NCBI GenBank assembly: GCA_010692645.1
Contig: JAAHGS010000065.1
Coordinates: forward strand, 1 to 32,350
Reading direction: 5' to 3'
DNA: 32,350 nt
Origin: Symploca sp. SIO2E9
GTDB lineage: Bacteria; Cyanobacteriota; Cyanobacteriia; Cyanobacteriales; Coleofasciculaceae
Below are positions 8,114-15,953 of this stretch, in pieces. Numbering within the stretch: the first letter of the stretch is position 1; every line of letters starts with the position of its first letter. The notes under the pieces were generated by a model. The model was not told the origin of the DNA, made no database searches, and saw only the letters and a program-made list of their open reading frames with translations. The position numbers and the translations under genes are program-made.

Positions 8114-8238
8114 AGGAGGCGCTTGCTCTATCCAGCTGAGCCACAGCCCCAGTCTAGTAGTGAAATATTGGCATTTTAAACGCCTATTGTGTGATCTTAG
8201 CACAAAAACTTCCGATTTGCTTGCTTCAGGCGTAAGGG

Positions 8239-8325
8239 GGGTGAGCGAAAAAAAGGGTGGGGGAACAAGTAAGCAGACGCTCCAGACGCGGAGAATTAAA
8301 ATTCCAACCAAAATTTCGCTCACCC
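8239..8325 (+). mobile_element. MITE-like element, copy 1 (87 bp, 12-bp terminal inverted repeats)
   Basis: Perfect terminal inverted repeats GGGTGAGCGAAA (8239-8250) and TTTCGCTCACCC (8314-8325) bound an 87-bp element. It lies between the tRNA-Arg gene and the 3' end of the tocopherol cyclase gene. Flanks GCGTAAGGG (8230-8238) and GCATAAGGG (8326-8334) match at 8 of 9 positions, consistent with an aged 9-bp target duplication. It is the reverse complement of the element at 17978-18079 apart from a shorter CGTCTGGG-type core. It encodes no transposase, so it would need one supplied in trans. Confidence 0.85.
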
Positions 8326-8338
8326 GCATAAGGGAAAG

Positions 8339-9499
<1,161 letters not shown>

Positions 9500-9554
9500 T
9501 CAGTTGGATTAGTTGATAGCTTAAAATAAAAGTATATAGTAGTGGGTTAAAGCC

Positions 9555-9875
9555 ATGAAATATACAGTAGCTGCACTCACTGTACTGCTGACCCTATGCT
9601 TAGGTGTGCCAGTAGCTGCTCAAAGCCGAAACAGTTCTCAAGACTTTTTTGAACGAGGATGGGATGAATTGGAAAGAGAAGTTCAGATTCTCCAGACAGA
9701 AGAATCTGATCCAGCAACACTCCTTTCTGATCCAGAAGAACTCCTTCAAAAATCCCCATCTGAATCTACACTTGAGCTTTGTCGTGATCCCGAAAGTGAA
9801 TTGAACCAAGAACTCGATGAGGAGGAAATTCCTTGTCGGAAACTAGAAATAGAAGAACGTAGCCACAATAACTAG
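9555..9875 (+). CDS. Small secreted acidic protein, unknown function
   Basis: A 106-residue protein with a clear Sec signal peptide (MKYTVAALTVLLTLCLGVPV, cleavage likely after VAAQ or AAQS near residue 22). The mature part is strongly acidic (runs such as LDEEEIPCRKLEIEE) and has two cysteines (CRDPE and PCRK) that could form a disulfide. I do not recognise the family. It is divergent from the tocopherol cyclase gene and is followed by two GC-rich hairpins. Extracytoplasmic location is well supported; the role is unknown. Confidence 0.65.
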   Translation: MKYTVAALTVLLTLCLGVPVAAQSRNSSQDFFERGWDELEREVQILQTEESDPATLLSDPEELLQKSPSESTLELCRDPESELNQELDEEEIPCRKLEIEERSHNN

Positions 9876-9898
9876 TGTGACATCTAGCCGACACTGAA

Positions 9899-9968
9899 TG
9901 TAGGGGCGCACCGATGTGCGTCCTTAGACTAGCAGTGAAGGTAAGGGCGCACGGCAGTGCGCCCTTAC
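9899..9968. repeat. Pair of GC-rich hairpins after the secreted-protein gene
   Basis: The second hairpin is perfect: GTAAGGGCGCAC (9941-9952) pairs with GTGCGCCCTTAC (9957-9968) around a GGCA loop. The first, at about 9899-9927, is a shorter version (GGCGCAC/GTGCGTC). The TGTAGGGGCGCACCGA sequence of the first is also present at 2424-2439. The pair may act as a terminator or barrier, though no T-run follows. Confidence 0.75.
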
Positions 9969-10032
9969 ATGGACATAAGCTTTGGAAGTTTGCTATCAAG
10001 GAATAGTCAAATTACTTCCAACGCCGAAAACT

Positions 10033-10737
10033 ATGGCAAGGGGAATCGGGAACCTCGCACAAAACCTACTATCTCTGTTTCTTAAATCTAAGTGTACCCT
10101 TTGCGATCGCCCTGCCCAACTCCAACTGTGCCCCTATTGCCACAGGCAGTTGCAGCATTGTCAACTTGACAAAAACGATAAAATATGCTGTGTAAAACCA
10201 TTGGTGTTCGCCTGGGGTAGTTACAGTGGTCTGTTAAAACGAGCGATTACTGCCCTAAAATACGAAAATCAGCCCCAGCTGGCGCAACCATTGGGTTATT
10301 ACTTAGGTGAAGCTTGGCTTAAATCTGCTGCTGCTAAAAACGTCAAGAAACTAATAGTGGTTCCGATCCCTATGCATTCAGCCAAGCTAAGGCAGAGGGG
10401 TTATAATCAAGCTCAATTAATTGCCCAAAGTTTTTGTCAGTTTACTGGTTACAAACAGCAACCATTAGCTTTAGAGAGAGTCCGCGCTACCCAAGCTCAG
10501 TTTAGTCTATCTAAGGTACAGCGAGAGCAAAACCTTGCTGATGCCTTTGTGATTAGTAAAAACTTTTCCAAATATCCCCCAGCTTCTCCTGTGTTGTTCA
10601 TTGATGATATTTATACTACTGGTGCCACAGTGCGCTCAGCTGCCCAAACCTTAGTCAGGCAAGGAATAAAAGTATATGGGGTTGCTGCGATCGCCAGGTC
10701 ACAAACTCAGTACACTAAGGGTAGAAAGCAAGGTTAG
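10033..10737 (+). CDS. ComF family protein (zinc-finger phosphoribosyltransferase)
   Basis: A 234-residue protein of the ComF/GntX family, related to DNA uptake in naturally competent bacteria. The N-terminus has a zinc-ribbon pair, CTLCDRP and CPYCHRQ. The C-terminal half is a type I phosphoribosyltransferase fold with the PRPP-binding loop VLFIDDIYTTGATV (about residues 189-202). Between them VVPIPMHSAKLRQRGYNQA is the classic ComF signature. The frame is open back to a TTG at 9982, but the ATG at 10033 is a normal start just before the cysteine motif. Competence is common in cyanobacteria, but a role in uptake is by family only. Confidence 0.92.
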   Translation: MARGIGNLAQNLLSLFLKSKCTLCDRPAQLQLCPYCHRQLQHCQLDKNDKICCVKPLVFAWGSYSGLLKRAITALKYENQPQLAQPLGYYLGEAWLKSAAAKNVKKLIVVPIPMHSAKLRQRGYNQAQLIAQSFCQFTGYKQQPLALERVRATQAQFSLSKVQREQNLADAFVISKNFSKYPPASPVLFIDDIYTTGATVRSAAQTLVRQGIKVYGVAAIARSQTQYTKGRKQG

Positions 10738-10960
10738 TAGGGGCAGCAGGGGCAGCAGGGGAGATAGGGTAAAGTTTAACTTATCAGTTATTTACACTAT
10801 GCGGCACTAGTTACAATTAGAGTTAGGAACAGATAAAACTTGGCTATGGTCGAAAAATAATAGATGCTTAAGAGTTGTTTAGTCTCTTAATTTACAGCTA
10901 GCAGAGACTTAGCCAGGATTAACTCATACCATAGCGTCCGTAGACTTGATTTATGTAGTT

Positions 10961-11665
10961 ATGACTAAGGTAATTCCCCCTACTTACACAGAATCACAAA
11001 TTTCAGCTTGGCTACGCGGTTTATTCACCGTTGCCTGGGCAGATGGTCACTTCGATCCCGAAGAGCAAGAGATACTTACACAGTTAACCCAACAGGAGCT
11101 ATCTCCTTCCCAAGATTTGCAGTCCCTTGATCAGCCAATCTCTCCCGAAGAACTGGCAGCAGCTTTGGGTAAAGATGCTAAAACAGCAGAAAATTTCTTA
11201 AGAACTGCCGTAATGGTTGCTTTAGCCGATGGCATCTACTCGATCACGGAAGCAGATGTTCTGCACCAATTCTGTGAAGCACTGGGACTAAAGGTAGAAG
11301 CGCTGGAAACACTACGCCAGGCACTTTGTCAAGGTCAGGTAATTGAACAAGAAGTTCAACAGGTTGGTGGGCTAGCTCCGGGCTTACAGCCTCCGCAACC
11401 GCCTTCAGACATCCTTAACCCAGTACGGCAGTGGTTAGACGGAATGGAGGTTCATGACCCTAGGGTAGCTCGATTCATTTGCAAAATGATTCCTGCTGAA
11501 TGCCCTTTTGAGCGCGACGTAGTGCTGTTTGGTCGTAAAATCGTTCACATTCCAGCTATGTGCAAGATTAATCCGCTCTATGAGCAGTTAGTTGGTCTAC
11601 GCTTCCGGTCTTTATCTTATCTAGCTGATGACTTAGGTGAAGACGTCTCCCAATATTTTAAGTAG
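10961..11665 (+). CDS. TerB-like / Mo-dependent nitrogenase C-terminal (Mo-nitro_C) domain protein
   Basis: A 234-residue soluble protein. Residues about 10-125 are helical and acidic (GLFTVAWADGHFDPEEQEIL and VMVALADGIYSITEADVL), the two half-repeats of a tellurite-resistance TerB-like fold in which Asp residues can bind metal. A Pro/Gln linker (GLQPPQPPSD) leads to the C-terminal domain HDPRVARFICKMIPAECPFE ... FGRKIVHIPAMCKINPLYEQ, which I recognise as the Mo-nitro_C family. Despite the name, that domain is widespread in cyanobacteria, so it does not imply nitrogen fixation. I start at the ATG at 10961; an upstream TTG at 10946 is possible. Function is unknown; metal binding is inference from conserved Cys and Asp residues. 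Confidence 0.85.
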   Translation: MTKVIPPTYTESQISAWLRGLFTVAWADGHFDPEEQEILTQLTQQELSPSQDLQSLDQPISPEELAAALGKDAKTAENFLRTAVMVALADGIYSITEADVLHQFCEALGLKVEALETLRQALCQGQVIEQEVQQVGGLAPGLQPPQPPSDILNPVRQWLDGMEVHDPRVARFICKMIPAECPFERDVVLFGRKIVHIPAMCKINPLYEQLVGLRFRSLSYLADDLGEDVSQYFK

Positions 11666-11687
11666 ACTTTGGTGGTTGCTGATTAGT

Positions 11688-11727
11688 CAATCATGGTTTG
11701 TTATGAATTAACAACAAATCATGATTG
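11688..11727. repeat. Inverted repeat between the TerB-like gene and obgE
   Basis: CAATCATG (11688-11695) pairs with CATGATTG (11720-11727), and the inner TTTGTT pairs with AACAAA, giving a 14-bp stem with one wobble. It lies 22 bp after the upstream stop codon and 29 bp before obgE. It could end the upstream transcript or shape the obgE leader. Confidence 0.65.
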
Positions 11728-11756
11728 GCAAAGGCTAAACTAGCATTGAAAAAAAT

Positions 11757-12803
11757 ATGCAATTTATTGATCAAGCAGAAATTGAAGTTGAAGGTGGTAA
11801 AGGCGGTGACGGTATCGTTGCTTTTCGGCGGGAGAAGTATGTACCTGCTGGTGGTCCTGCTGGTGGCAATGGAGGGCGTGGAGGCAATGTCGTCATCGAA
11901 GCTGTAGAACACCTGCAAACTTTGCTTGATTTTAAATACAATCACCGCTTCCAAGCTGAAAATGGTCGCAGGGGAGGTCCGAATAATCGGACAGGAGCCA
12001 ATGGTAAAGATACTTGCATTGAGGTTCCCTGTGGGACAGTTGTCTATGATGCTGATACTGGTGAAATACTACAGGATTTAGTGCAATTAGGACAATCTTT
12101 TTCTGTTGCCAAAGGTGGTAAGGGGGGGCTGGGTAATAAGCACTTCCTAAGTAATCGCAATCGGGCACCGGAGTATGCCTTGCCAGGATTACCAGGAGAG
12201 CATTTCAACTTGCGCTTGGAGTTAAAGTTGTTGGCAGAAGTGGGGATCATTGGTTTGCCGAATGCTGGCAAATCTACTCTAATTTCGGCGGTTTCAGCAG
12301 CTAGACCAAAGGTAGCAAATTATCCCTTCACCACTCTCATCCCCAATTTGGGTGTAGTGCGCAAACCTACTGGTGATGGCACGGTGTTTGCTGATATTCC
12401 TGGATTGATTGCTGGTGCTCATTTAGGTACGGGTTTAGGTCATGACTTTCTGCGCCATATTGAGCGCACTCGCTTGCTATTGCATTTGATTGATGTCACT
12501 GATGCTGACCCGATAGGTAACTATAATACTATTCAACAGGAATTACAAGCTTATGGGCGAGGTTTGGCCCAACGTCCCCAAATCCTTGCTCTTAATAAGA
12601 TAGATGCTGCTGATTCAGAAATTGTCGAGGCTGTGGCAATTGAACTCAATCTCTTAAGTAAGATACCAGTTTTTCAAATTTCGGCGGTTGCTCAAATGGG
12701 ATTAGACTCTCTACTGCAAACCATCTGGATTTCCCTTGAGGATCTAGTTTCTCAGGAATTAGAGACAATAGACAAGGGAGTTACCTATCCCCAATTTCTG
12801 TAG
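11757..12803 (+). CDS. obgE: Obg family GTPase (ObgE/CgtA)
   Basis: A 348-residue ribosome-associated GTPase acting in late 50S assembly and stress control. The Gly-rich N-terminal Obg fold is plain ([43 protein letters not shown]). The G domain has G1 GLPNAGKST at about 165, switch [15 protein letters not shown] at about 279 and a SA motif (ISAVAQMG). No C-terminal OCT domain follows, as is usual for short cyanobacterial Obg proteins. The ATG at 11757 gives the canonical [14 protein letters not shown] start. A CIRCE-like operator for groES begins only six bases after its stop. Confidence 0.97.
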   Translation: MQFIDQAEIEVEGGKGGDGIVAFRREKYVPAGGPAGGNGGRGGNVVIEAVEHLQTLLDFKYNHRFQAENGRRGGPNNRTGANGKDTCIEVPCGTVVYDADTGEILQDLVQLGQSFSVAKGGKGGLGNKHFLSNRNRAPEYALPGLPGEHFNLRLELKLLAEVGIIGLPNAGKSTLISAVSAARPKVANYPFTTLIPNLGVVRKPTGDGTVFADIPGLIAGAHLGTGLGHDFLRHIERTRLLLHLIDVTDADPIGNYNTIQQELQAYGRGLAQRPQILALNKIDAADSEIVEAVAIELNLLSKIPVFQISAVAQMGLDSLLQTIWISLEDLVSQELETIDKGVTYPQFL

Positions 12804-12808
12804 TTAAA

Positions 12809-12835
12809 TTAGCACTTAGGAGCTGAGAGTGCTCA
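12809..12835 (+). promoter_or_regulatory. CIRCE operator (HrcA site) upstream of groES, slightly degenerate
   Basis: TTAGCACTT-N9-GAGTGCTCA matches the CIRCE consensus TTAGCACTC-N9-GAGTGCTAA at 16 of 18 positions with the exact 9-nt spacer. It begins six bases after the obgE stop and ends 141 bp before groES. CIRCE is the binding site of the HrcA repressor, and in cyanobacteria it controls groESL in response to heat and light. The distance to the gene is unusually long because a G-rich repeat lies between. Confidence 0.85.
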
Positions 12836-12847
12836 AAATAGCCCATT

Positions 12848-12879
12848 GAGGAGAGGGGGGGATGGGGAGAGGGGAGAAG
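12848..12879 (+). repeat. G-rich repeat (GGGGAGA units) in the groES leader
   Basis: A short version of the GGGGAGAT repeat family between the CIRCE-like site and groES. Several runs of four or more G on the coding strand could form a G-quadruplex in the transcript if the promoter lies upstream of it. Confidence 0.8.
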
Positions 12880-12976
12880 ATTCTTTAGGTAATATTTCCA
12901 AGAAAATTGGATAATTTATTTCTTGGAGTTCCCTAAGTAAGGTAAAACAGAATGTGATAAGTCAGGAGGATTACCC

Positions 12977-13288
12977 ATGGCAACTATATCTCTGAACGTT
13001 TCTACTGTTAAACCCCTTGGTGATCGTGTCTTTGTTAAGGTGAGTAAGTCTGAGGATAAAACCACAGGCGGGATTCTGTTACCAGATACGGCAAAAGAAA
13101 AGCCTCAGGTTGGAGAAATTGCAGCTGTTGGTCTTGGTAAACTCAATGATGATGGTTCACGCCAAGCTATAGAAGTCAAAGTCGGGGATAAAGTTCTCTA
13201 TTCCAAGTATGCCGGTACTGACATCAAACTAGGTAATGAAGAATACGTTCTGCTCTCAGAAAAAGATATTCTGGCAACTCTTTCCTAG
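12977..13288 (+). CDS. groES: Co-chaperonin GroES (Cpn10)
   Basis: A 103-residue subunit of the heptameric lid of the GroEL chaperonin. It has the typical [20 protein letters not shown] start, the mobile loop [17 protein letters not shown] that contacts GroEL, the roof-forming region and the C-terminal [16 protein letters not shown] strong AGGAGG ribosome site stands eight bases before the ATG. A CIRCE-like site lies upstream. No groEL follows: the next 392 bp are non-coding repeats and then an Omp85 gene, so groEL must lie elsewhere. Confidence 0.98.
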   Translation: MATISLNVSTVKPLGDRVFVKVSKSEDKTTGGILLPDTAKEKPQVGEIAAVGLGKLNDDGSRQAIEVKVGDKVLYSKYAGTDIKLGNEEYVLLSEKDILATLS

Positions 13289-13342
13289 TATGTTTCATCG
13301 ACTACTAATCTCGATTAGCTAAATGTTTGCTACAAATAGTTT

Positions 13343-13401
13343 TTAAGTAATAAGTTTCAATTAAAAAGTAATAAATATCCTTGTTGTCACTTATTACTTA
13401 A
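13343..13401. repeat. Inverted repeat TTAAGTAATAAGT / ACTTATTACTTAA
   Basis: A perfect 13-bp stem (13343-13355 with 13389-13401). It is a second copy of the repeat at 5141-5181, with the same CTTGTTGT before the right arm, again 3' of a plus-strand gene. Confidence 0.75.
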
Positions 13402-13440
13402 TTACTTGTTACTTATGGTCGGGCTATTTGTACCATTGTT

Positions 13441-13535
13441 TTATAGCAACGGACATGTCGGTTAGGACATCCTATTTTGATTTAAAGGGAACAGGGAACA
13501 AGAAAGTGTCCTAACAGCTGTGGCGACTGCTATAA
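13441..13535. mobile_element. Candidate miniature inverted-repeat element, 95 bp
   Basis: The outer arms TTATAGCA (13441-13448) and TGCTATAA (13528-13535) and inner arms GTTAGGACA (13461-13469) and TGTCCTAAC (13507-13515) are both perfect and nearly symmetric. The core holds AAAGGGAACAGGGAACA. No target duplication is clear. It encodes nothing and may be a MITE or a structured RNA segment upstream of the Omp85 gene. Confidence 0.5.
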
Positions 13536-13680
13536 TAGCCTTTTGGGTATCGTTTTTTTTTGTTTTTGAGTGTGGCAGATAGAAATTTGGCACAGCCTGT
13601 GGAACCCACAGACAAGCCCCAAAGTCACTTTAAACACAAGCCAAGTACTTAAGAAATTACTATCTGTCGAGGCTATTTTC

Positions 13681-15741
13681 ATGCTCAACAAAACTCTGGT
13701 CATTTCTAGCTTGAGTGCCCTCGCAGTCGGTGAGTTAACTCAAGAAGCAATAGCTTCTCCTGTGATTGATACCTCAACACCACAACCGACAGCGAGAAAC
13801 TATGTTGTTCCAGCTCAAGCTATCCCAGCAGCGCCCTCAGTTGTGGCAGTTGCTCCACCGGAAGTGGCAGTTGCCCAGCCAGAGTTTGTCGAGTCAACTG
13901 GAGTTGGTGAACAAAGGAATAAGGAATTAGAAAAGGATAATTTAAATAGTACCTCTGCTCCTTTGCGATCGCTCACTTCCTCTTCTTCTTCAACCCCAAT
14001 TGCTGCTGTCTCTGCTAATACCAAGGCTCCAGATTTAGTAGTTACTGCCACGGATGTTAAGGTAGTGGGCATCACTGAAGAATTACAACCAATTGTTTTG
14101 AGGGCAATTGGCACTCGCCCTGGTAGTGCTACCAGTCAAAGCCAACTGGCAACTGATGTTGAGGCAATTTTAAATACTGGTTTCTTTGCTGATGCCCGTG
14201 TGACTAGTAATAGTAACCAAGATGGCTGGGATGTCATCTATGAAGTGGAACCAATAGTAGTGCAATCGCTACAACTTATTGGTAACCAGGTTCTTACTTC
14301 AGAGGTTGCTAATGAGCTTTTAAAATCTCAATTGGGAACACCTGTTAGTCCTGTTACCCTGCGCCAAAGTCTACAAGAACTAGAGCAATGGTACGCTGAT
14401 AATGGCTATGTACTAGCACAGGTGTTAGACGTACAGTCAAGGCGTGATGGTGCGGTCGCGATTGAAGTTGCTGAGGGTATCGTTAAAGATATCAATTTCC
14501 GCTTTCTAGATCAAGATGGTGAGCCAGCCAAGGGGCGCACCAGGGAAGATTTCATCACCAGTGAGTTAAAACTGCAACCAGGCGAGGTATTTAGAGCAGA
14601 TATAGCGCGGCAAGACTTGCAGAAATTGTATCGTTCGGGGCTATTTGAGACAGTTGATATTTCTCTCAATGGCGATGCTAGAAATGTTGATGTTACTTAC
14701 GAATTAAGTGAGCGACAGTCCCGTGGCATTAATCTTGGTGCTGGCTATAGCAATGATAGTGGTATTTTCGGGACTCTTAGCTATCAAGACCAAAATTTTA
14801 GCGGTCTTAATCAGAAGTTAGGATTAGATGTAAGGGTAGGTTCAGGGGACTTGCAGTTTGAAGGTAATTACACTAACCCCTATCGTATCAGCAATCCGGA
14901 TAAGTTTGGTTATAATCTCAACGCTTTTCGCCGTCGTACCCTATCAAGAACTTTTGATGGTGATGTAGAGTTAGCCAATGGGGACCAACCCCGTGAAGGC
15001 AAGTTTGGCGGCGGCATTGCCTTGACGCGTCCTTTGAATCAATGGGATGCTTCTGTTGGCTTAAACTACACCCGCACCAGCATCCGTGATGGAGACGGTG
15101 AGATTACCCCATTCGATGAGCTTGGTAATCCCCTTTCCTTTAGTGACAATGGTATTGACGATTTAGTTACCATTAACGCTGGCTTAAGAAGGGACAAGCG
15201 TGATAATCCTGTTAATCCTACCCAAGGTTCCCTGCTCAGCTTTAATACTGAACAATCTGTACCAATTGGTAGCGGCAGTATTTTAATGAACCGACTACAG
15301 GCAAACTACTCTATGTATGAGCCAATAAGGTTATTTGGCTCTGAAAAACCGGAAGTACTAGCATTTAATCTCCAAGCTGGCACAACCATTGGCGATTTGC
15401 CCCCCTACCGGGCTTTTAATCTAGGTGGTATCAATTCTGTGCGCGGTTATGGCAGTGGCGATGTTGGTAGTGGTCGCTCTTTTGTGTCAGCATCAGCAGA
15501 GTATCGAGTCCCTGTCTATAAGCCCTTAAGTGCTGTCGTCTTTGCTGATTTTGCCTCTGATTTAGGCTCTGGTGATACAGTACCAGGAGAACCGGGAGTA
15601 GTGCGGGATAAGCCAGGAATAGGCTTTGGTTATGGTGCCGGTTTGCGTTTAAATTCGCCACTGGGAATCCTGCGAGCAGATTACGCTTTCAATGACGAGG
15701 GTAATAATAAACTACAGTTTGGTATTGGGCAGAGGTTTTGA
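13681..15741 (+). CDS. BamA/Toc75-type Omp85 outer-membrane protein
   Basis: A 686-residue outer-membrane assembly protein. The ATG at 13681 (with GAGG upstream) starts a signal peptide, MLNKTLVISSLSALAVGELT, cleaved near IAS-SP. A Pro/Val/Ser/Thr-rich linker precedes three POTRA domains (from about residue 120: VKVVGITEELQPIVLRAIG; VQSLQLIGNQVLTSEVANEL; the third around FITSELKLQPGEVFRADIAR). The C-terminal half is the 16-stranded barrel, with the substrate-pore VRGYGSGDVG (VRGY/F motif of L6) and a C-terminal strand ending in NKLQFGIGQRF, a terminal Phe as usual for barrel recognition. The three-POTRA layout matches cyanobacterial Omp85, which inserts barrel proteins. The frame extends upstream to a GTG at 13570, which would spoil the signal peptide. 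Confidence 0.92.
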   Translation: MLNKTLVISSLSALAVGELTQEAIASPVIDTSTPQPTARNYVVPAQAIPAAPSVVAVAPPEVAVAQPEFVESTGVGEQRNKELEKDNLNSTSAPLRSLTSSSSSTPIAAVSANTKAPDLVVTATDVKVVGITEELQPIVLRAIGTRPGSATSQSQLATDVEAILNTGFFADARVTSNSNQDGWDVIYEVEPIVVQSLQLIGNQVLTSEVANELLKSQLGTPVSPVTLRQSLQELEQWYADNGYVLAQVLDVQSRRDGAVAIEVAEGIVKDINFRFLDQDGEPAKGRTREDFITSELKLQPGEVFRADIARQDLQKLYRSGLFETVDISLNGDARNVDVTYELSERQSRGINLGAGYSNDSGIFGTLSYQDQNFSGLNQKLGLDVRVGSGDLQFEGNYTNPYRISNPDKFGYNLNAFRRRTLSRTFDGDVELANGDQPREGKFGGGIALTRPLNQWDASVGLNYTRTSIRDGDGEITPFDELGNPLSFSDNGIDDLVTINAGLRRDKRDNPVNPTQGSLLSFNTEQSVPIGSGSILMNRLQANYSMYEPIRLFGSEKPEVLAFNLQAGTTIGDLPPYRAFNLGGINSVRGYGSGDVGSGRSFVSASAEYRVPVYKPLSAVVFADFASDLGSGDTVPGEPGVVRDKPGIGFGYGAGLRLNSPLGILRADYAFNDEGNNKLQFGIGQRF

Positions 15742-15750
15742 TGAAGGCAG

Positions 15751-15838
15751 GGGAGAGGGGGGGATGGGGAGATGGGGAGATGGGGAGATGGGGAGATGGG
15801 GAGATGGGGAGATGGGGGGATGGGGGGATGGGGAGATG
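15751..15838 (+). repeat. Octamer tandem repeat GGGGAGAT, longest array in the window
   Basis: About nine uninterrupted or slightly varied GGGGAGAT/GGGGGGAT units start 10 bp after the Omp85 stop. Runs of four to six G make it quadruplex-prone. It lies between the convergent ends of the Omp85 and TolC-like genes. Confidence 0.92.
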
Positions 15839-15953
15839 AATATTCTGCCTTCTGCCTTTACTGATAGGCAGCAGATTCTGATGCTCAGGACTATTATTCT
15901 ATATTCAGTCTCTCCCCCTATATGTCAAATATGCAAGTCAAATGTGTAGCAGC

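Larger units (their letters stand above)
7222..8150 (-). tRNA. tRNA-Arg (anticodon CCT), interrupted by a group I intron
   Basis: Two exons of 37 nt each (8150-8114 and 7258-7222) join to a 74-nt cloverleaf. The acceptor arm is GGGGCTG pairing with CAGTCCC (one G-T wobble), discriminator G. The D stem is GCTC/GAGC, the anticodon stem AGCGC/GCGCT with loop CTCCTAA, and the T arm GCCGG-TTCGAAT-CCGGC. The anticodon CCT reads AGG (Arg). The intron interrupts the loop directly after the last anticodon base, a known group I site in bacterial tRNA-Arg(CCU). The terminal CCA is not encoded. Confidence 0.93.
13289..13680. other. Non-coding repeat region where groEL would be expected
   Basis: No gene or groEL remnant is visible. 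It holds an AAGTAATAAG-family inverted repeat (13343-13401), a second inverted-repeat element (13441-13535), and at 13570-13680 an open extension of the following frame with a GTG start that I regard as leader. Confidence 0.6.

Noticed and set aside
10961-11665. Evidence for nitrogen fixation from the Mo-nitro_C domain
   Set aside because: The domain is widespread in cyanobacteria, and no nif structural or assembly gene is in the window.
13681-15741. The Omp85 gene as the dedicated TpsB partner of the TPS-CHAT protein
   Set aside because: It has three POTRA domains and a BamA/Toc75-like barrel rather than the two-POTRA FhaC/ShlB layout, and it is not adjacent to the CHAT gene.
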